Shown here: in pieces, positions 36,406 through 45,272 of the stretch
How positions within the stretch are numbered: the stretch's first letter is position 1
Layout: the number at the start of each line of letters is the position of its first letter
From: CALOCY01 sp942491975
GTDB lineage: Bacteria > Bacteroidota > Bacteroidia > Bacteroidales > Prolixibacteraceae
DNA length: 64,000 nucleotides
Reading direction: 5' to 3'
Assembly (NCBI GenBank): GCA_942491975.1
Contig: CALOCY010000004.1
Coordinates: 2,914,001-2,978,000 of the forward strand
Notes under the pieces: model-generated
What the model saw: only the letters and a program-made list of their open reading frames with translations
Databases searched by the model: none
Told to the model about the DNA's origin: nothing
Made by a program: the position numbers and the translations under genes

Positions 36406-37221
36406 ATGAAAAAGCTAATTTTAATTTTAACAGGAACGGTGCTGTTCGGCTTTAATGCCATGGCACAGAGTGGTACAAACCCTATTTTGGGAACCACACA
36501 CGATTACACGATCACCATTGACCAGTTATCAAGTACCCGCCTATGGGAAATTGATGCTACAGATTTGAGCACTGTTGGTTGGGCAACAATCACTGCTGCT
36601 ACTGCTGACGGAGGTACCGAAACAGTATCGATTACTTTTAACAGCCCGACCTTTTCAGCCGGAACATACACACTTCGGTACACCGAAACATTGACAAACG
36701 GCTGTTCCACTGTAAGGGAAATTACCATTACGGTACAAGATAACCTATTCTGTCTTGTAGCTGGTGGAGACGCTTCTGAATGTCACGATTTGGATGGAAC
36801 CGTATTTGACTGGGCAGCCAACGGTGCTACGGCACAATCTACAGACATTGAGTTTACGGTAGATGTAACCAATGGTGCAGCCCTTGCCATTACCAATTGG
36901 CAATTTGACGGTACGCTTACGCTTACCAATGGTGACTACACGGTTACCAATGTAGCTTCTTCTGCCGGAACGGTGAACAATTTTGCCGGAACAGGTCCTT
37001 ACACCTTTGATATAAGCGCAGTACCCGGAGCAACAACTTCAATTACACTAACGGTAACTGTTGAAGGTTTGGTAACCGATACGGATGTATTTGAACTGGC
37101 ACTTTCGAATGGAATAGCCAATGTAGGCGCATACGCAGTGCCTGATAACGGTACTTGTGATGGTATTCAGGTGATCACAGTTGATCCACTGCCTGGAGCA
37201 TCGAACATTAGTGCAGACTAA
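36406..37221 (+). CDS. Secreted two-domain Ig-like unit protein 1
   Basis: A 271-residue protein with a signal peptide (MKKLILILTGTVLFGFNAMAQ). Domain A (~22-115) has a central W (RLWEID), a strand VSITFNSPTFSAGTYTLRY and a terminal GC (TNGCSTVREI). Domain B (~116-265) begins at FCLVAGGDASECHD and ends with VITVDPLPGASNISAD. That end equals an interdomain linker of the three-unit protein at 40298, so the chain stops where another unit would start. There is no T9SS tail. It lies 37 bp before the next gene. Its function is unknown; a fibre or adhesin subunit is inferred from the array. Confidence 0.8.
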   Translation: MKKLILILTGTVLFGFNAMAQSGTNPILGTTHDYTITIDQLSSTRLWEIDATDLSTVGWATITAATADGGTETVSITFNSPTFSAGTYTLRYTETLTNGCSTVREITITVQDNLFCLVAGGDASECHDLDGTVFDWAANGATAQSTDIEFTVDVTNGAALAITNWQFDGTLTLTNGDYTVTNVASSAGTVNNFAGTGPYTFDISAVPGATTSITLTVTVEGLVTDTDVFELALSNGIANVGAYAVPDNGTCDGIQVITVDPLPGASNISAD

Positions 37222-37258
37222 TCTTGCAAAATATATAGAAACTCAAAAATAGAAGATC

Positions 37259-38275
37259 ATGAAAAAATTAGTAACAAAATTATTTGCATTGGCAGCACTA
37301 ATGCTGCTGGGCTTGGGCAGTGCCTGGGCGCAAACAGGAATGGCCTATGCCACACCTGTGGATCACGCTGTGGGATCGTACCACGGATTTTATGTAAACG
37401 GACGTAATACACCTGATGCAGGACATGATGTTACGTATTACCGGTGGAGAATGTGGGAAGTAACCAGTGACAATGATGAAACCACACAACTGACCGATTT
37501 TTCCAAATTCCAATTTGTAAGCTGGGATGCTGGTGCCGGGACTTTTGGTGCAGCCGTAGGTGCAGCCGGGGTATATAATGCTCAGGGTGCACACCGTGTG
37601 GGCGTACAGTGGTTAGATATGCCTTCGGCGGGTACTGTGTATGCTCTTGAAGTGGAAGAGTACAACAGTGCCGATGACAGCGAGTGTTCTACACGCCGCA
37701 GGTTCTATATCGAAACATCTGTTGAAGTGAATGTTATTGTGGCAGCGGTAGAAGGCAGCGTAGGAAGCTGGAGTACACCGGCTGACATGGAAACATGTAA
37801 CGATATGAGTGGACAGATCATTGCCAACACGGCTACCGATTGGGGTACTTCGGTACGTTACTTTGAATTGACTATGCAAAATGACGGTGCAGACTGGGCC
37901 GGAGCATGGGGATTTGACTATACTGTAACTGCTACAAACTCAGCAGGTGCTGTAACTGTTGCTGTAACGGTAGCTGACGAAGCAAATGCCGGTGATGTTG
38001 TTGATACAGCAGGATCTGTAGCTGTAGCAAGTGGCAATGCAACCATTGTATTGGCTGTAACTGTAGACAATACATTTGGAGTACCACAAGGTGACTTCGA
38101 CATTACCCTTAACCTGGGTGTTGACGATGGCACAGGTGCCGAAACAACAGCGTTTGTAACCCTCAGTGGAAACGACTTCTATGAAGATGATGCCACTAAT
38201 GGTGGTGACAACACGTTGGGTACTGCATTTACAGTTAAGGCATCACCAAATACAACAGTTATTGGCATAGACTAA
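37259..38275 (+). CDS. Secreted two-domain Ig-like unit protein 2
   Basis: A 338-residue protein with a signal peptide ending WAQ (residue ~25). Domain A (~26-150) contains SYHGFYVNG, RWRMWEV and a closing SECSTRRRFYIE. Domain B (~151-338) starts at VEVNVIVAAVEGS with a Cys near 180 (METCNDMSG), includes an Ala/Val/Thr-rich stretch (TVTATNSAGAVTVAVTVAD), and ends FTVKASPNTTVIGID. No sorting tail, transmembrane segment or enzymatic motif. It is separated from the next gene by a strong hairpin, which may set its expression above that of later genes. Confidence 0.8.
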   Translation: MKKLVTKLFALAALMLLGLGSAWAQTGMAYATPVDHAVGSYHGFYVNGRNTPDAGHDVTYYRWRMWEVTSDNDETTQLTDFSKFQFVSWDAGAGTFGAAVGAAGVYNAQGAHRVGVQWLDMPSAGTVYALEVEEYNSADDSECSTRRRFYIETSVEVNVIVAAVEGSVGSWSTPADMETCNDMSGQIIANTATDWGTSVRYFELTMQNDGADWAGAWGFDYTVTATNSAGAVTVAVTVADEANAGDVVDTAGSVAVASGNATIVLAVTVDNTFGVPQGDFDITLNLGVDDGTGAETTAFVTLSGNDFYEDDATNGGDNTLGTAFTVKASPNTTVIGID

Positions 38276-38303
38276 AATTGACATAAGGCTTATTACATAG
38301 ATC

Positions 38304-38338
38304 ACTTCCCGGCATCCGCCGGGTGCCGGGAAGTTTTA
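38304..38338 (+). terminator. Intra-array hairpin, possible attenuator
   Basis: An 11-bp perfect GC-rich stem (ACTTCCCGGCA / TGCCGGGAAGT) with a 9-nt loop and a following TTTT, 29 bp past the stop of the second unit gene and 29 bp before the TTG start of the third. It could terminate part of the transcription and so lower expression of later subunits. Confidence 0.7.
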
Positions 38339-38366
38339 ATCTATAACTATATAGCCATAGGTATAC

Positions 38367-39128
38367 TTGAAAAAGAGAGTTACATATAAGCTCATTTTAA
38401 CAGCACTTGTTATGCTGTTCTCGGTGCTCTTCGCTGCCGGACAGGAGCCGTATGTCTTCTACACAGGGTCTGTACATCAGGCGCATGTAGCTGAACATGC
38501 CGGAACCGGGTACGAGTGGAAAGTATACGTGGTCAGTGACTGGACAGATCCGCCTGATCAAACGGAGGCTGATGTGTCGGCTTATACATTTATCAGTGGC
38601 ATAAACAATTCAGATACGGTGTCCATACAATGGAACACTGCCGGAAGATATTACCTCATTGTTGAGGAAAGCTTCCCTGGAAGTTGTAGTACACGCCGTG
38701 CACTACAAATAGAAGTGCAGGAAAATGAAGAAAATATTGGATTTATAGCGCTTACATCGAGTGACTGTTACGATGGGGACAACACCTTTAGTACAGAAAT
38801 AGGCATCTATCAGGATGCATTACAAACAACACCATTACCCGAAGAATTTTACCCCATAACACTGTCGTACCGTGTGAATGATGGCACGACAGATACAGAA
38901 TACACCAACATTACGCTCACGTATGCAGATGTGGGCAACAACGGCCTCTACCTATTGCCAATTAGTGGCATTTTGGAGGACGATCAGGAAACCAGGGTAT
39001 TTACAATCACCCTATTTGACGTGGAAGACCGGTACAATACACCAATCAATATAACATCCGGCTATGGTAGCCATACACGGACCATCTACCATCTGCCGCA
39101 AACAGGAACCATGGATCAGGACAATTAA
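38367..39128 (+). CDS. Secreted two-domain Ig-like unit protein 3
   Basis: A 253-residue protein starting with TTG (MKKRVTYKLILTALVMLFSVLFAAGQ); no ATG lies near the signal peptide. Domain A (~26-120) contains YEWKVYVVSDW, then VSIQWNTAGRYYLIVEE, a strand nearly repeated in the 40298 protein (IQWNTAGTYYVRVTE), and ends SCSTRRALQIEV. Domain B (~121-245) has the Cys/Asp start SSDCYDGDN and the LSYRVNDGTTDTEY strand pair, ending RTIYHLPQTGTMDQDN. No sorting tail. Confidence 0.8.
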   Translation: MKKRVTYKLILTALVMLFSVLFAAGQEPYVFYTGSVHQAHVAEHAGTGYEWKVYVVSDWTDPPDQTEADVSAYTFISGINNSDTVSIQWNTAGRYYLIVEESFPGSCSTRRALQIEVQENEENIGFIALTSSDCYDGDNTFSTEIGIYQDALQTTPLPEEFYPITLSYRVNDGTTDTEYTNITLTYADVGNNGLYLLPISGILEDDQETRVFTITLFDVEDRYNTPINITSGYGSHTRTIYHLPQTGTMDQDN

Positions 39129-39339
39129 CAATGAACAATGGAAACAGGATAAACAGAAGTTAACGGAAGAAAAAACATAAAAACAAAGATAAATGCTGCG
39201 GGATTTTTCTCGCGCAAGGATGAACAAAAAACAACTAAACGAATAAATAATTAAACAAAAAACTGTTGAGGTGTTGAATCGTTAAGAAACACCAAACAGA
39301 TAAACAAAAAACAATTAGAAACAAAATAAAATAACGATC

Positions 39340-40227
39340 ATGAAAGCAAGAAAAAAAATTTTGACAATGACAGTCTTTTTGATGACTGCAGGGATGTTGG
39401 CAGCGCAGACAATGCCTGCCAGTTACAATCCGTTTACAAGTGGTAACCTTAGTGCACTCTCCACTACTGATGTGGTAGAAGGTTCGTACCACAGGTACTC
39501 TGTTCCGGGCGACCAAAATTTTGGTAGCGAACAATCAACCTTTGTATGGTATGTTCAAGGCGGTACACTGGGAACTTTCCCGGCCGGATCTTTTGTAGCA
39601 GCTTCAACCACTACACTGGTAGATGGCGACACCATTCATGTAGCGGGGATAGCTGGTCCGGCAACCGTTAATGGGGTGCCCAATGTGATCAACTACTCGG
39701 AAATGTGGGTAGAATGGGATACCGATGATGGCACCGATGGTTATATAGCCGTTTTTGAGATCAGTCCTGATGGCTGTATCAGCGGTGGAATTGTTGGTTT
39801 CCAGGTCAATACATTGGATGCTGTAATGGCATGGTTTGATAGTGACAGTACAGAAGTCTGTTCGGATGATGGTACGGTTAGCCTAACGGTTGAATTGACC
39901 ATTGATCCTGCCGGTGCAAATGCAGGCGACTATTATCCGCTCACATTGTCATACGCTATTGACGGGACACCACAAACGGATATAACCATTGATACCGGTG
40001 ATGTAACAGATAATGCGGGACAATACTATTATACGTTAACCACAGCTGCAATGTCAGTTTCCGATCCAAATGCAGATGAAAGTCACACTTATCTGCTGAC
40101 TGGAATTGTGGATACGAATGGTGCAGCCGGAACAATTGAGGATGATGGAAGTACGCAGTTTGAAGATTACGTGATTGTTGTACACCACTTGCCACAAACC
40201 GGTGGTATGGTTGACACAACGCCGTAA
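39340..40227 (+). CDS. Secreted two-domain Ig-like unit protein 4
   Basis: A 295-residue protein with a signal peptide (MKARKKILTMTVFLMTAGMLAAQ). Domain A (~24-160): SYHRYSVPGDQNFG, FVWYVQGGTLG, MWVEWDTDDGTDGYIAVFEI and closing DGCISGGIVGF. Domain B (~161-290): EVCSDDGTVSLTVELTIDP, LTLSYAIDGTPQTDI, ending YVIVVHHLPQTGGMVDTTP. The A domain is clearly the same type as the first domain of the next protein (RYTITGDQNM, RWEVSGGTLY). A 211-bp AT-rich gap separates it from the preceding gene. Confidence 0.82.
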   Translation: MKARKKILTMTVFLMTAGMLAAQTMPASYNPFTSGNLSALSTTDVVEGSYHRYSVPGDQNFGSEQSTFVWYVQGGTLGTFPAGSFVAASTTTLVDGDTIHVAGIAGPATVNGVPNVINYSEMWVEWDTDDGTDGYIAVFEISPDGCISGGIVGFQVNTLDAVMAWFDSDSTEVCSDDGTVSLTVELTIDPAGANAGDYYPLTLSYAIDGTPQTDITIDTGDVTDNAGQYYYTLTTAAMSVSDPNADESHTYLLTGIVDTNGAAGTIEDDGSTQFEDYVIVVHHLPQTGGMVDTTP

Positions 40228-40297
40228 GGAATGAATAGTTGAGTCGTTGAAAAACAAAAAACAGTTAAACAACTCAACAGTAAACAAAGAATAATAA

Positions 40298-42352
40298 ATG
40301 CATAGGTTGCTGTTTAAATACCTGCTTATAAGCATGATACTTGTCCTTAACGGGGCAGGGCAGGCGGCCTATGCACAAATTCCTGATCTTGCGTGGCCGG
40401 TTCAGCAGGTAAATGAAGATGAAGTAAGAAGGTATACCATTACGGGTGACCAGAATATGCTGTTGCCATCACGATTTAGGTGGGAGGTAAGCGGCGGAAC
40501 ACTCTATACCAATGCCGGTGCTACAACAATGGCCGGTAACGGCACCAGGGCTACCGTTACCGGGGATATCAACAATGCATCCACTCTTTATGTGCAGTGG
40601 GATGATAATTCGGGTTCGGGTTATGTTTATGCTTACGAAATTAGTTCGTACGGTTGTCCGGGAGAAAACCAGGGAATCAATGTTTCGATTAACGAGGACA
40701 TACAGGTTTCACAGGTGTATGCCCGGTTTGTGGATAGTGCGACCGCGCTCTGTTCGTATGAAACACCACCCGGTTCGCTTACACTGGAAATTGTCAATGA
40801 AGATATATGGCCTGCTGAACTGACCTACAGGAATGATAATACCGGCGTGTCGGAAACAGTATCCATTGATTCGGTAGAAGTAGATGCTTCTGACCACTAT
40901 ACACTTACCCTTGATTGGAGCGGAGGTATTGCACCAAACACAGACTATGCTTTCGTGATCGAAGCAATATCTTCCGCTATAATTCCGGGAACGGTATTGG
41001 CAGATAGTGTCCATACTGTGCAAGTGTACCCGCTGCCTGATCCTCTGATCGCAGCTGTACCATCCTCGGGCATTACCGAAGGGGATGGTGCAACTTATAC
41101 CGTTGCCAACAATGCAGGTAGCAGTTGGGTATGGGAAATACTCGATGATGGGTACAATGTCGTAAATCCTACAGTGTCGGCTGATGTAGACATTTTGAGC
41201 CAGCCAGACGATACGATTCGTGAAATTCAATGGAATACGGCAGGCACCTATTATGTGCGTGTAACTGAAACCAACAGTAATGGCTGTAGTAATAGCGATA
41301 CATTGCCGGTTAATGTAGGTATACTCAACAATTATGTGGTGACCTACGGGGCAATGGTTACTGATTATTGTGCCGATGATCCGGCATTAAGTACCGGCCC
41401 GGAAGTGCTGCTAAACATTACACGTAATGGGGCTGCACCCGATGCAGGCCGTTACCCGATGATGGTATACTATACCGTTGACGGTGGTGCGGAAGAGAGC
41501 ATATCCATCAACAATTTGCATACATTTAACCTTGATCCGATAATCATTGCTGATCCGGTGAACCCGTCGGTTACTGCTCTTGAGGTGGTAATTGACAGCA
41601 TTGTGGACAACAACGGTGTTCAATTTACCCCCGAAAATATAACTGTTGCTACCCGGGACATTACCATCAATCCATTGCCCGGCACACCGGTTATATCCGG
41701 TTATACTGATCCGGTAATTACCGAAACTACACATACATACATCGCTACTGTTACGGGTGGTGGAAGTGTTGATTATTATGTATGGCAGTTGCGTGATCAA
41801 CTGGGAATTTCAGTAATAGATCTGAGCAGTCAAACGGCTGATAGTGTTGAAATAACATGGACAATTGATCCGGGATTCTACACGCTGAGCACATACGCGG
41901 TAAGTACCGACGGTTGTCAAAGCAACAGGGGCAGTATCGCCGTTGAGGTTAGAACGCCATCAACGGTTCAATTCCCCGATGTAACGGCTAATGTAGTTAC
42001 CTGTTCGGTACTCGAAGGCGATACCATTGGAGCTGTTGACCAAAGTGTATTCGATGTTGAATTTTCCGGTGGTGTAGCACCTTACTCACTCGTTTATCGT
42101 GTATTCGATGCATCTAACAACCAGTTGGGTAGTGATATAACGCTTACCGGAATGGATGAGACGGCACAAATTAGAATTGACAACACATTTGAAAACAATA
42201 CCGGTTCGCCGGAAGTTTACAGGATAGTTATTGTAACGGCACAGGATGCCGGTGCATCACCCGTTGAGGTCGATGCAGACGTGACCCGAAATACACGTAC
42301 CATAACCGTGAACCCGAAACCGGTAGTAACAGGAATACAACTAAATGAATAA
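40298..42352 (+). CDS. Secreted Ig-like protein with three A-B units
   Basis: A 684-residue protein with a signal peptide (ending GQAAYAQ, residue ~27). It holds three copies of the two-domain unit that is single in the four preceding genes. Unit 1 ~28-245, linker VQVYPLPDPLIAAVP; unit 2 ~246-455, linker ITINPLPGTPVISGY; unit 3 ~456-684, ending RTITVNPKPVVTGIQLNE. Each A domain has a W strand (FRWEVSGG, SWVWEILDD, YYVWQLRDQ) and a Gly-Cys near its end (YGCPGEN, NGCSNSD, DGCQSNR). Each B domain starts with a Cys-containing loop. No T9SS tail. Only 3 bp separate its stop codon from the GTG of the next gene, so the two are translationally coupled. Confidence 0.85.
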   Translation: MHRLLFKYLLISMILVLNGAGQAAYAQIPDLAWPVQQVNEDEVRRYTITGDQNMLLPSRFRWEVSGGTLYTNAGATTMAGNGTRATVTGDINNASTLYVQWDDNSGSGYVYAYEISSYGCPGENQGINVSINEDIQVSQVYARFVDSATALCSYETPPGSLTLEIVNEDIWPAELTYRNDNTGVSETVSIDSVEVDASDHYTLTLDWSGGIAPNTDYAFVIEAISSAIIPGTVLADSVHTVQVYPLPDPLIAAVPSSGITEGDGATYTVANNAGSSWVWEILDDGYNVVNPTVSADVDILSQPDDTIREIQWNTAGTYYVRVTETNSNGCSNSDTLPVNVGILNNYVVTYGAMVTDYCADDPALSTGPEVLLNITRNGAAPDAGRYPMMVYYTVDGGAEESISINNLHTFNLDPIIIADPVNPSVTALEVVIDSIVDNNGVQFTPENITVATRDITINPLPGTPVISGYTDPVITETTHTYIATVTGGGSVDYYVWQLRDQLGISVIDLSSQTADSVEITWTIDPGFYTLSTYAVSTDGCQSNRGSIAVEVRTPSTVQFPDVTANVVTCSVLEGDTIGAVDQSVFDVEFSGGVAPYSLVYRVFDASNNQLGSDITLTGMDETAQIRIDNTFENNTGSPEVYRIVIVTAQDAGASPVEVDADVTRNTRTITVNPKPVVTGIQLNE

Positions 42353-42355
42353 GAT

Positions 42356-44122
42356 GTGAGGCTGTTTAAAGCGACATATTGGCTGTTGATACTATGGGTG
42401 TTTTTCTCCATACAGGAGAGCTATGCCCAGGATCCGGTATATGTTGCTGCAGGTTCGCAACGCAGTGTCTCTGTTGCAGAAGACCCGAACCTTGAATACT
42501 TATGGAGGTTAACAAATCAGGATACCGGCCTGGAAGAACAGCTCATATCGACTACCCATGAAACAGAACCGGTTCTTTGGGATACCGAAGGCCTTTACAC
42601 GGTGACAGTTCAGGGACGTGACTTAACAACGGGCTGTTGGTCTGAACCGTTATCAATGATACTGGCAGTGGAAGATGTGAGTGTTGTTGCTGTTGATGAC
42701 AGCTACGTAACCCGTATGAATGAAACGCTTACGGGCGAAAATATACTGGATAACGACACCATCTCATCAACTAACTTTAACCTGACGGCAACAGTGGTGA
42801 CCGGACCTGAACACGGAACCCTGGTACTGAATGCCGACGGAACGTTTGAATACACGCCTGATACCGGTTATGAAGGGGAAGACAGCTTTACCTACAATGC
42901 CTGTGCTGAAGGTGGGGCAATATGCGATGAAGCAGTTGTCTCTATCTATGTCAACGATGGCGCACTGGTAATTGCCAATGCAGGCGAAGACCTGTTCGTC
43001 TGCTTAGGTGATACCATCATGCTCAACGGCAGTCAAAGCCTGGGTAAAATACAAAGCTACAGTTGGACACCAACCGACTTCCTGGATGACCCGACTTCTC
43101 CTACGCCCATATTCACAGCATACTATACCGGAACATACGAACTTATACTATACGTAACCGATGGTGGGGAAGAAGAGCACCGGGATACGGTTCTGGTTAA
43201 TGTTTCGGAGGTTGATGCATCCATCATTACTTATCATCCGCTCGACAACAGCACCGTTGTATCGCCAACCTATGGTGTCTCCAATGCGGCAACAGGCGAA
43301 ACACACTGGCCCGTACTGGAAGCAGCCACAAAAGAGGGTGTAGGTTACCTGTGGGAAACCAGCGATGGCACCATTGATGGAGAACCTGCGGCGGTAGAAA
43401 TTATGGCCGGTGATACCGGTACGTACAGGCTTCAGGTAATGAGTCCGTTGGGTTGTATCGACACGGACTCGGTATTTATTGGGTTGAGGCACCATCCTGT
43501 CTTTGTGACTAATCCCAGTGAGCAAAGTGATACCACTATAACTGTGCAGGCTAAAGGTTCAACTACCCTGAATGTATTTCCTGTATTGGGAGAAGGCGGC
43601 CTGGTTGTGGATGAAGATGGTGATTACGATTATGAAAATGTGGTGATCGTCAATCAGCCGCAAGAAGGAACACTTACATATGATTCTGAAACGGGAGCAC
43701 TTATCTACGAACATACCGGTCATATTACATACGATGCAACAGGTGACAATGATATATTTGTTATACAGGTTTGTGACGAATTTGACCTGTGTACTTATGT
43801 AACCGTTTATGTGGATATTATAAAAGGGCCGTTTATTGTGCCTCAGGGATTCTCGCCGAATGGGGATGGCATTAACGATGAATTTGAGATTGTAGGCATT
43901 AATCTCTATCCTGAAAACAGTGTGCAAATCCTCAACCGCTGGGGTACACTTGTATATCAGGGACATGGCTACGGTACCGAAGAGACCGGTTTCTGGGATG
44001 GCAAGGCCAATCGTGGTGTAAAAATTGGCGCAGGAAAACTGCCTACCGGAACCTATTTCTACATTATTAACCTTAGAAGTGAAGATGTTAAACTGACCGG
44101 TTGGGTATATCTTGACAGGTAA
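42356..44122 (+). CDS. Array anchor protein with gliding-motility-type (T9SS type B) C-terminal domain
   Basis: A 588-residue protein with a GTG start (an overlapping ATG is followed at once by TGA) and a signal peptide (RLFKATYWLLILWVFFSIQ). It begins with one A-type domain of the array (EYLWRLTNQ, closing TTGCWSEPL). Then follow a cadherin-like/VCBS-type module (ILDNDTISS, HGTLVLNADGTFEYTPDTGY), PKD-like domains (SYSWTPTDF) and a second HGTL-like module. The C-terminal ~95 residues are a type B sorting domain: VPQGFSPNGDGINDEF, VQILNRWGTLVYQ, FWDGK, LPTGTYFYIINL, GWVYLDR. The PorP/SprF gene next door is the usual partner for this tail type. This is the only array member with a visible sorting signal. 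Confidence 0.92.
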   Translation: MRLFKATYWLLILWVFFSIQESYAQDPVYVAAGSQRSVSVAEDPNLEYLWRLTNQDTGLEEQLISTTHETEPVLWDTEGLYTVTVQGRDLTTGCWSEPLSMILAVEDVSVVAVDDSYVTRMNETLTGENILDNDTISSTNFNLTATVVTGPEHGTLVLNADGTFEYTPDTGYEGEDSFTYNACAEGGAICDEAVVSIYVNDGALVIANAGEDLFVCLGDTIMLNGSQSLGKIQSYSWTPTDFLDDPTSPTPIFTAYYTGTYELILYVTDGGEEEHRDTVLVNVSEVDASIITYHPLDNSTVVSPTYGVSNAATGETHWPVLEAATKEGVGYLWETSDGTIDGEPAAVEIMAGDTGTYRLQVMSPLGCIDTDSVFIGLRHHPVFVTNPSEQSDTTITVQAKGSTTLNVFPVLGEGGLVVDEDGDYDYENVVIVNQPQEGTLTYDSETGALIYEHTGHITYDATGDNDIFVIQVCDEFDLCTYVTVYVDIIKGPFIVPQGFSPNGDGINDEFEIVGINLYPENSVQILNRWGTLVYQGHGYGTEETGFWDGKANRGVKIGAGKLPTGTYFYIINLRSEDVKLTGWVYLDR

Positions 44123-44326
44123 ATATAGTATTGAGTACAGCGTAATGAGATAAATTAATAAAAAGATTGGGTAATGTGATTGTTTATTTTAGGAGTTGAA
44201 AATCTGAAGCCGGAAAAGAAAATTTATATTTTTCTTTCACTTCTGTGCTTCTTCAATTCTTCACTCCTTTAAATACATCGTTTTAAGATACAAAGATTGA
44301 AAATAGAGAACAAACATATTGATAGG

Positions 44327-45259
44327 ATGAAAAGGATGAAATTGTTCCTCTTGTTGTTGTTTTTACTGGTCTTTGTGGGGCATGAAAGCAATGCACAGCA
44401 GGATCCGATTTATTCGCAGTACAACAACAGTTTGCTGACCATTAATCCTGCCTATGCCGGTTCGCGGGGCATGCTCAATATTATGGCAGTCGCCCGCAGG
44501 CAATGGATCTCATTTAACGGGGCACCCGAGACAAATCTGGTGACCGTCCACATGCCTTTTATGTACTACAGTATGGGGCTGGGCATCTCCTATTTAGATG
44601 ATAAAGTAGGCCCTATAAAACAACAGGGTATTTTTATCGATTATGCGTACAAGATTAATTTTTCTAATGATCGCATATTGGCGTTTGGCCTCAAGGGGGG
44701 GGCAACATTTTTTAGTGCGGGGTTAGAAGATCTGCTGACAATAGATCCTGATGATCCGGTATTTGCCGAAGATATCAACCAAAGTTTTTTACCCAACTTT
44801 GGTGTGGGGGTACTCTATTACTCGAAAAAATTCTACATGGGGTTATCGGCTCCTAAACTTATTCGTAATGTGCTGAATAAACATGAAGTCTCTACCGGGC
44901 ATCTAAATAAAGAGGAGATTCACTTCTTCTTTATGGGGGGCTATGTGTTTGAACTTAGCCGGATTGTTAAGTTTAAACCCTACGTAACAGTCCGTGCTGT
45001 GTACGATGGTGTTGCTTCAGCTGATGTTGCCGGACAACTTATTTTTTATGACCTGTTTTGGGCCGGCCTGCAGTACCGTATCGGCGATGCAGTAGGGGCA
45101 ATGGTCCAGGTCCAACTGACCAACCAGCTGCGTATAGGCTATTCGTATGATCTATCGACCAATGATCTGAGGAGTTTTAATAACGGTACACACGAGTTGC
45201 TACTTAGTTTTGACTTTGATTTTGGGCCGGCAAAAGTGAAGTCGCCAAGGTATTTCTAA
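44327..45259 (+). CDS. PorP/SprF family T9SS outer-membrane protein
   Basis: A 310-residue outer-membrane beta-barrel protein. The ATG at 44327 (or 44336) gives a normal signal peptide (LFLLLLFLLVFVGHESNAQ); a TTG at 44297 would add ten charged residues. Family signatures: QQDPIYSQYNNSLLTINPAYAGSRG at the mature N-terminus, then RRQWISFNGAPET, the GLGISYLDDKVGP barrel strands, and the ending GTHELLLSFDFDFG. In Flavobacterium johnsoniae the family member SprF is needed for export of the type B tail protein SprB. By position this one should serve the preceding protein. Confidence 0.95.
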   Translation: MKRMKLFLLLLFLLVFVGHESNAQQDPIYSQYNNSLLTINPAYAGSRGMLNIMAVARRQWISFNGAPETNLVTVHMPFMYYSMGLGISYLDDKVGPIKQQGIFIDYAYKINFSNDRILAFGLKGGATFFSAGLEDLLTIDPDDPVFAEDINQSFLPNFGVGVLYYSKKFYMGLSAPKLIRNVLNKHEVSTGHLNKEEIHFFFMGGYVFELSRIVKFKPYVTVRAVYDGVASADVAGQLIFYDLFWAGLQYRIGDAVGAMVQVQLTNQLRIGYSYDLSTNDLRSFNNGTHELLLSFDFDFGPAKVKSPRYF

Positions 45260-45272
45260 TCTAAAGTGAATT

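Noticed and set aside
44230..44275. Repeat of the TTCTTCAATTCTTCACTCCTT type also near 23780
   Set aside because: Short low-complexity pyrimidine-rich similarity without inverted ends or conserved borders; likely chance or weak intergenic bias.
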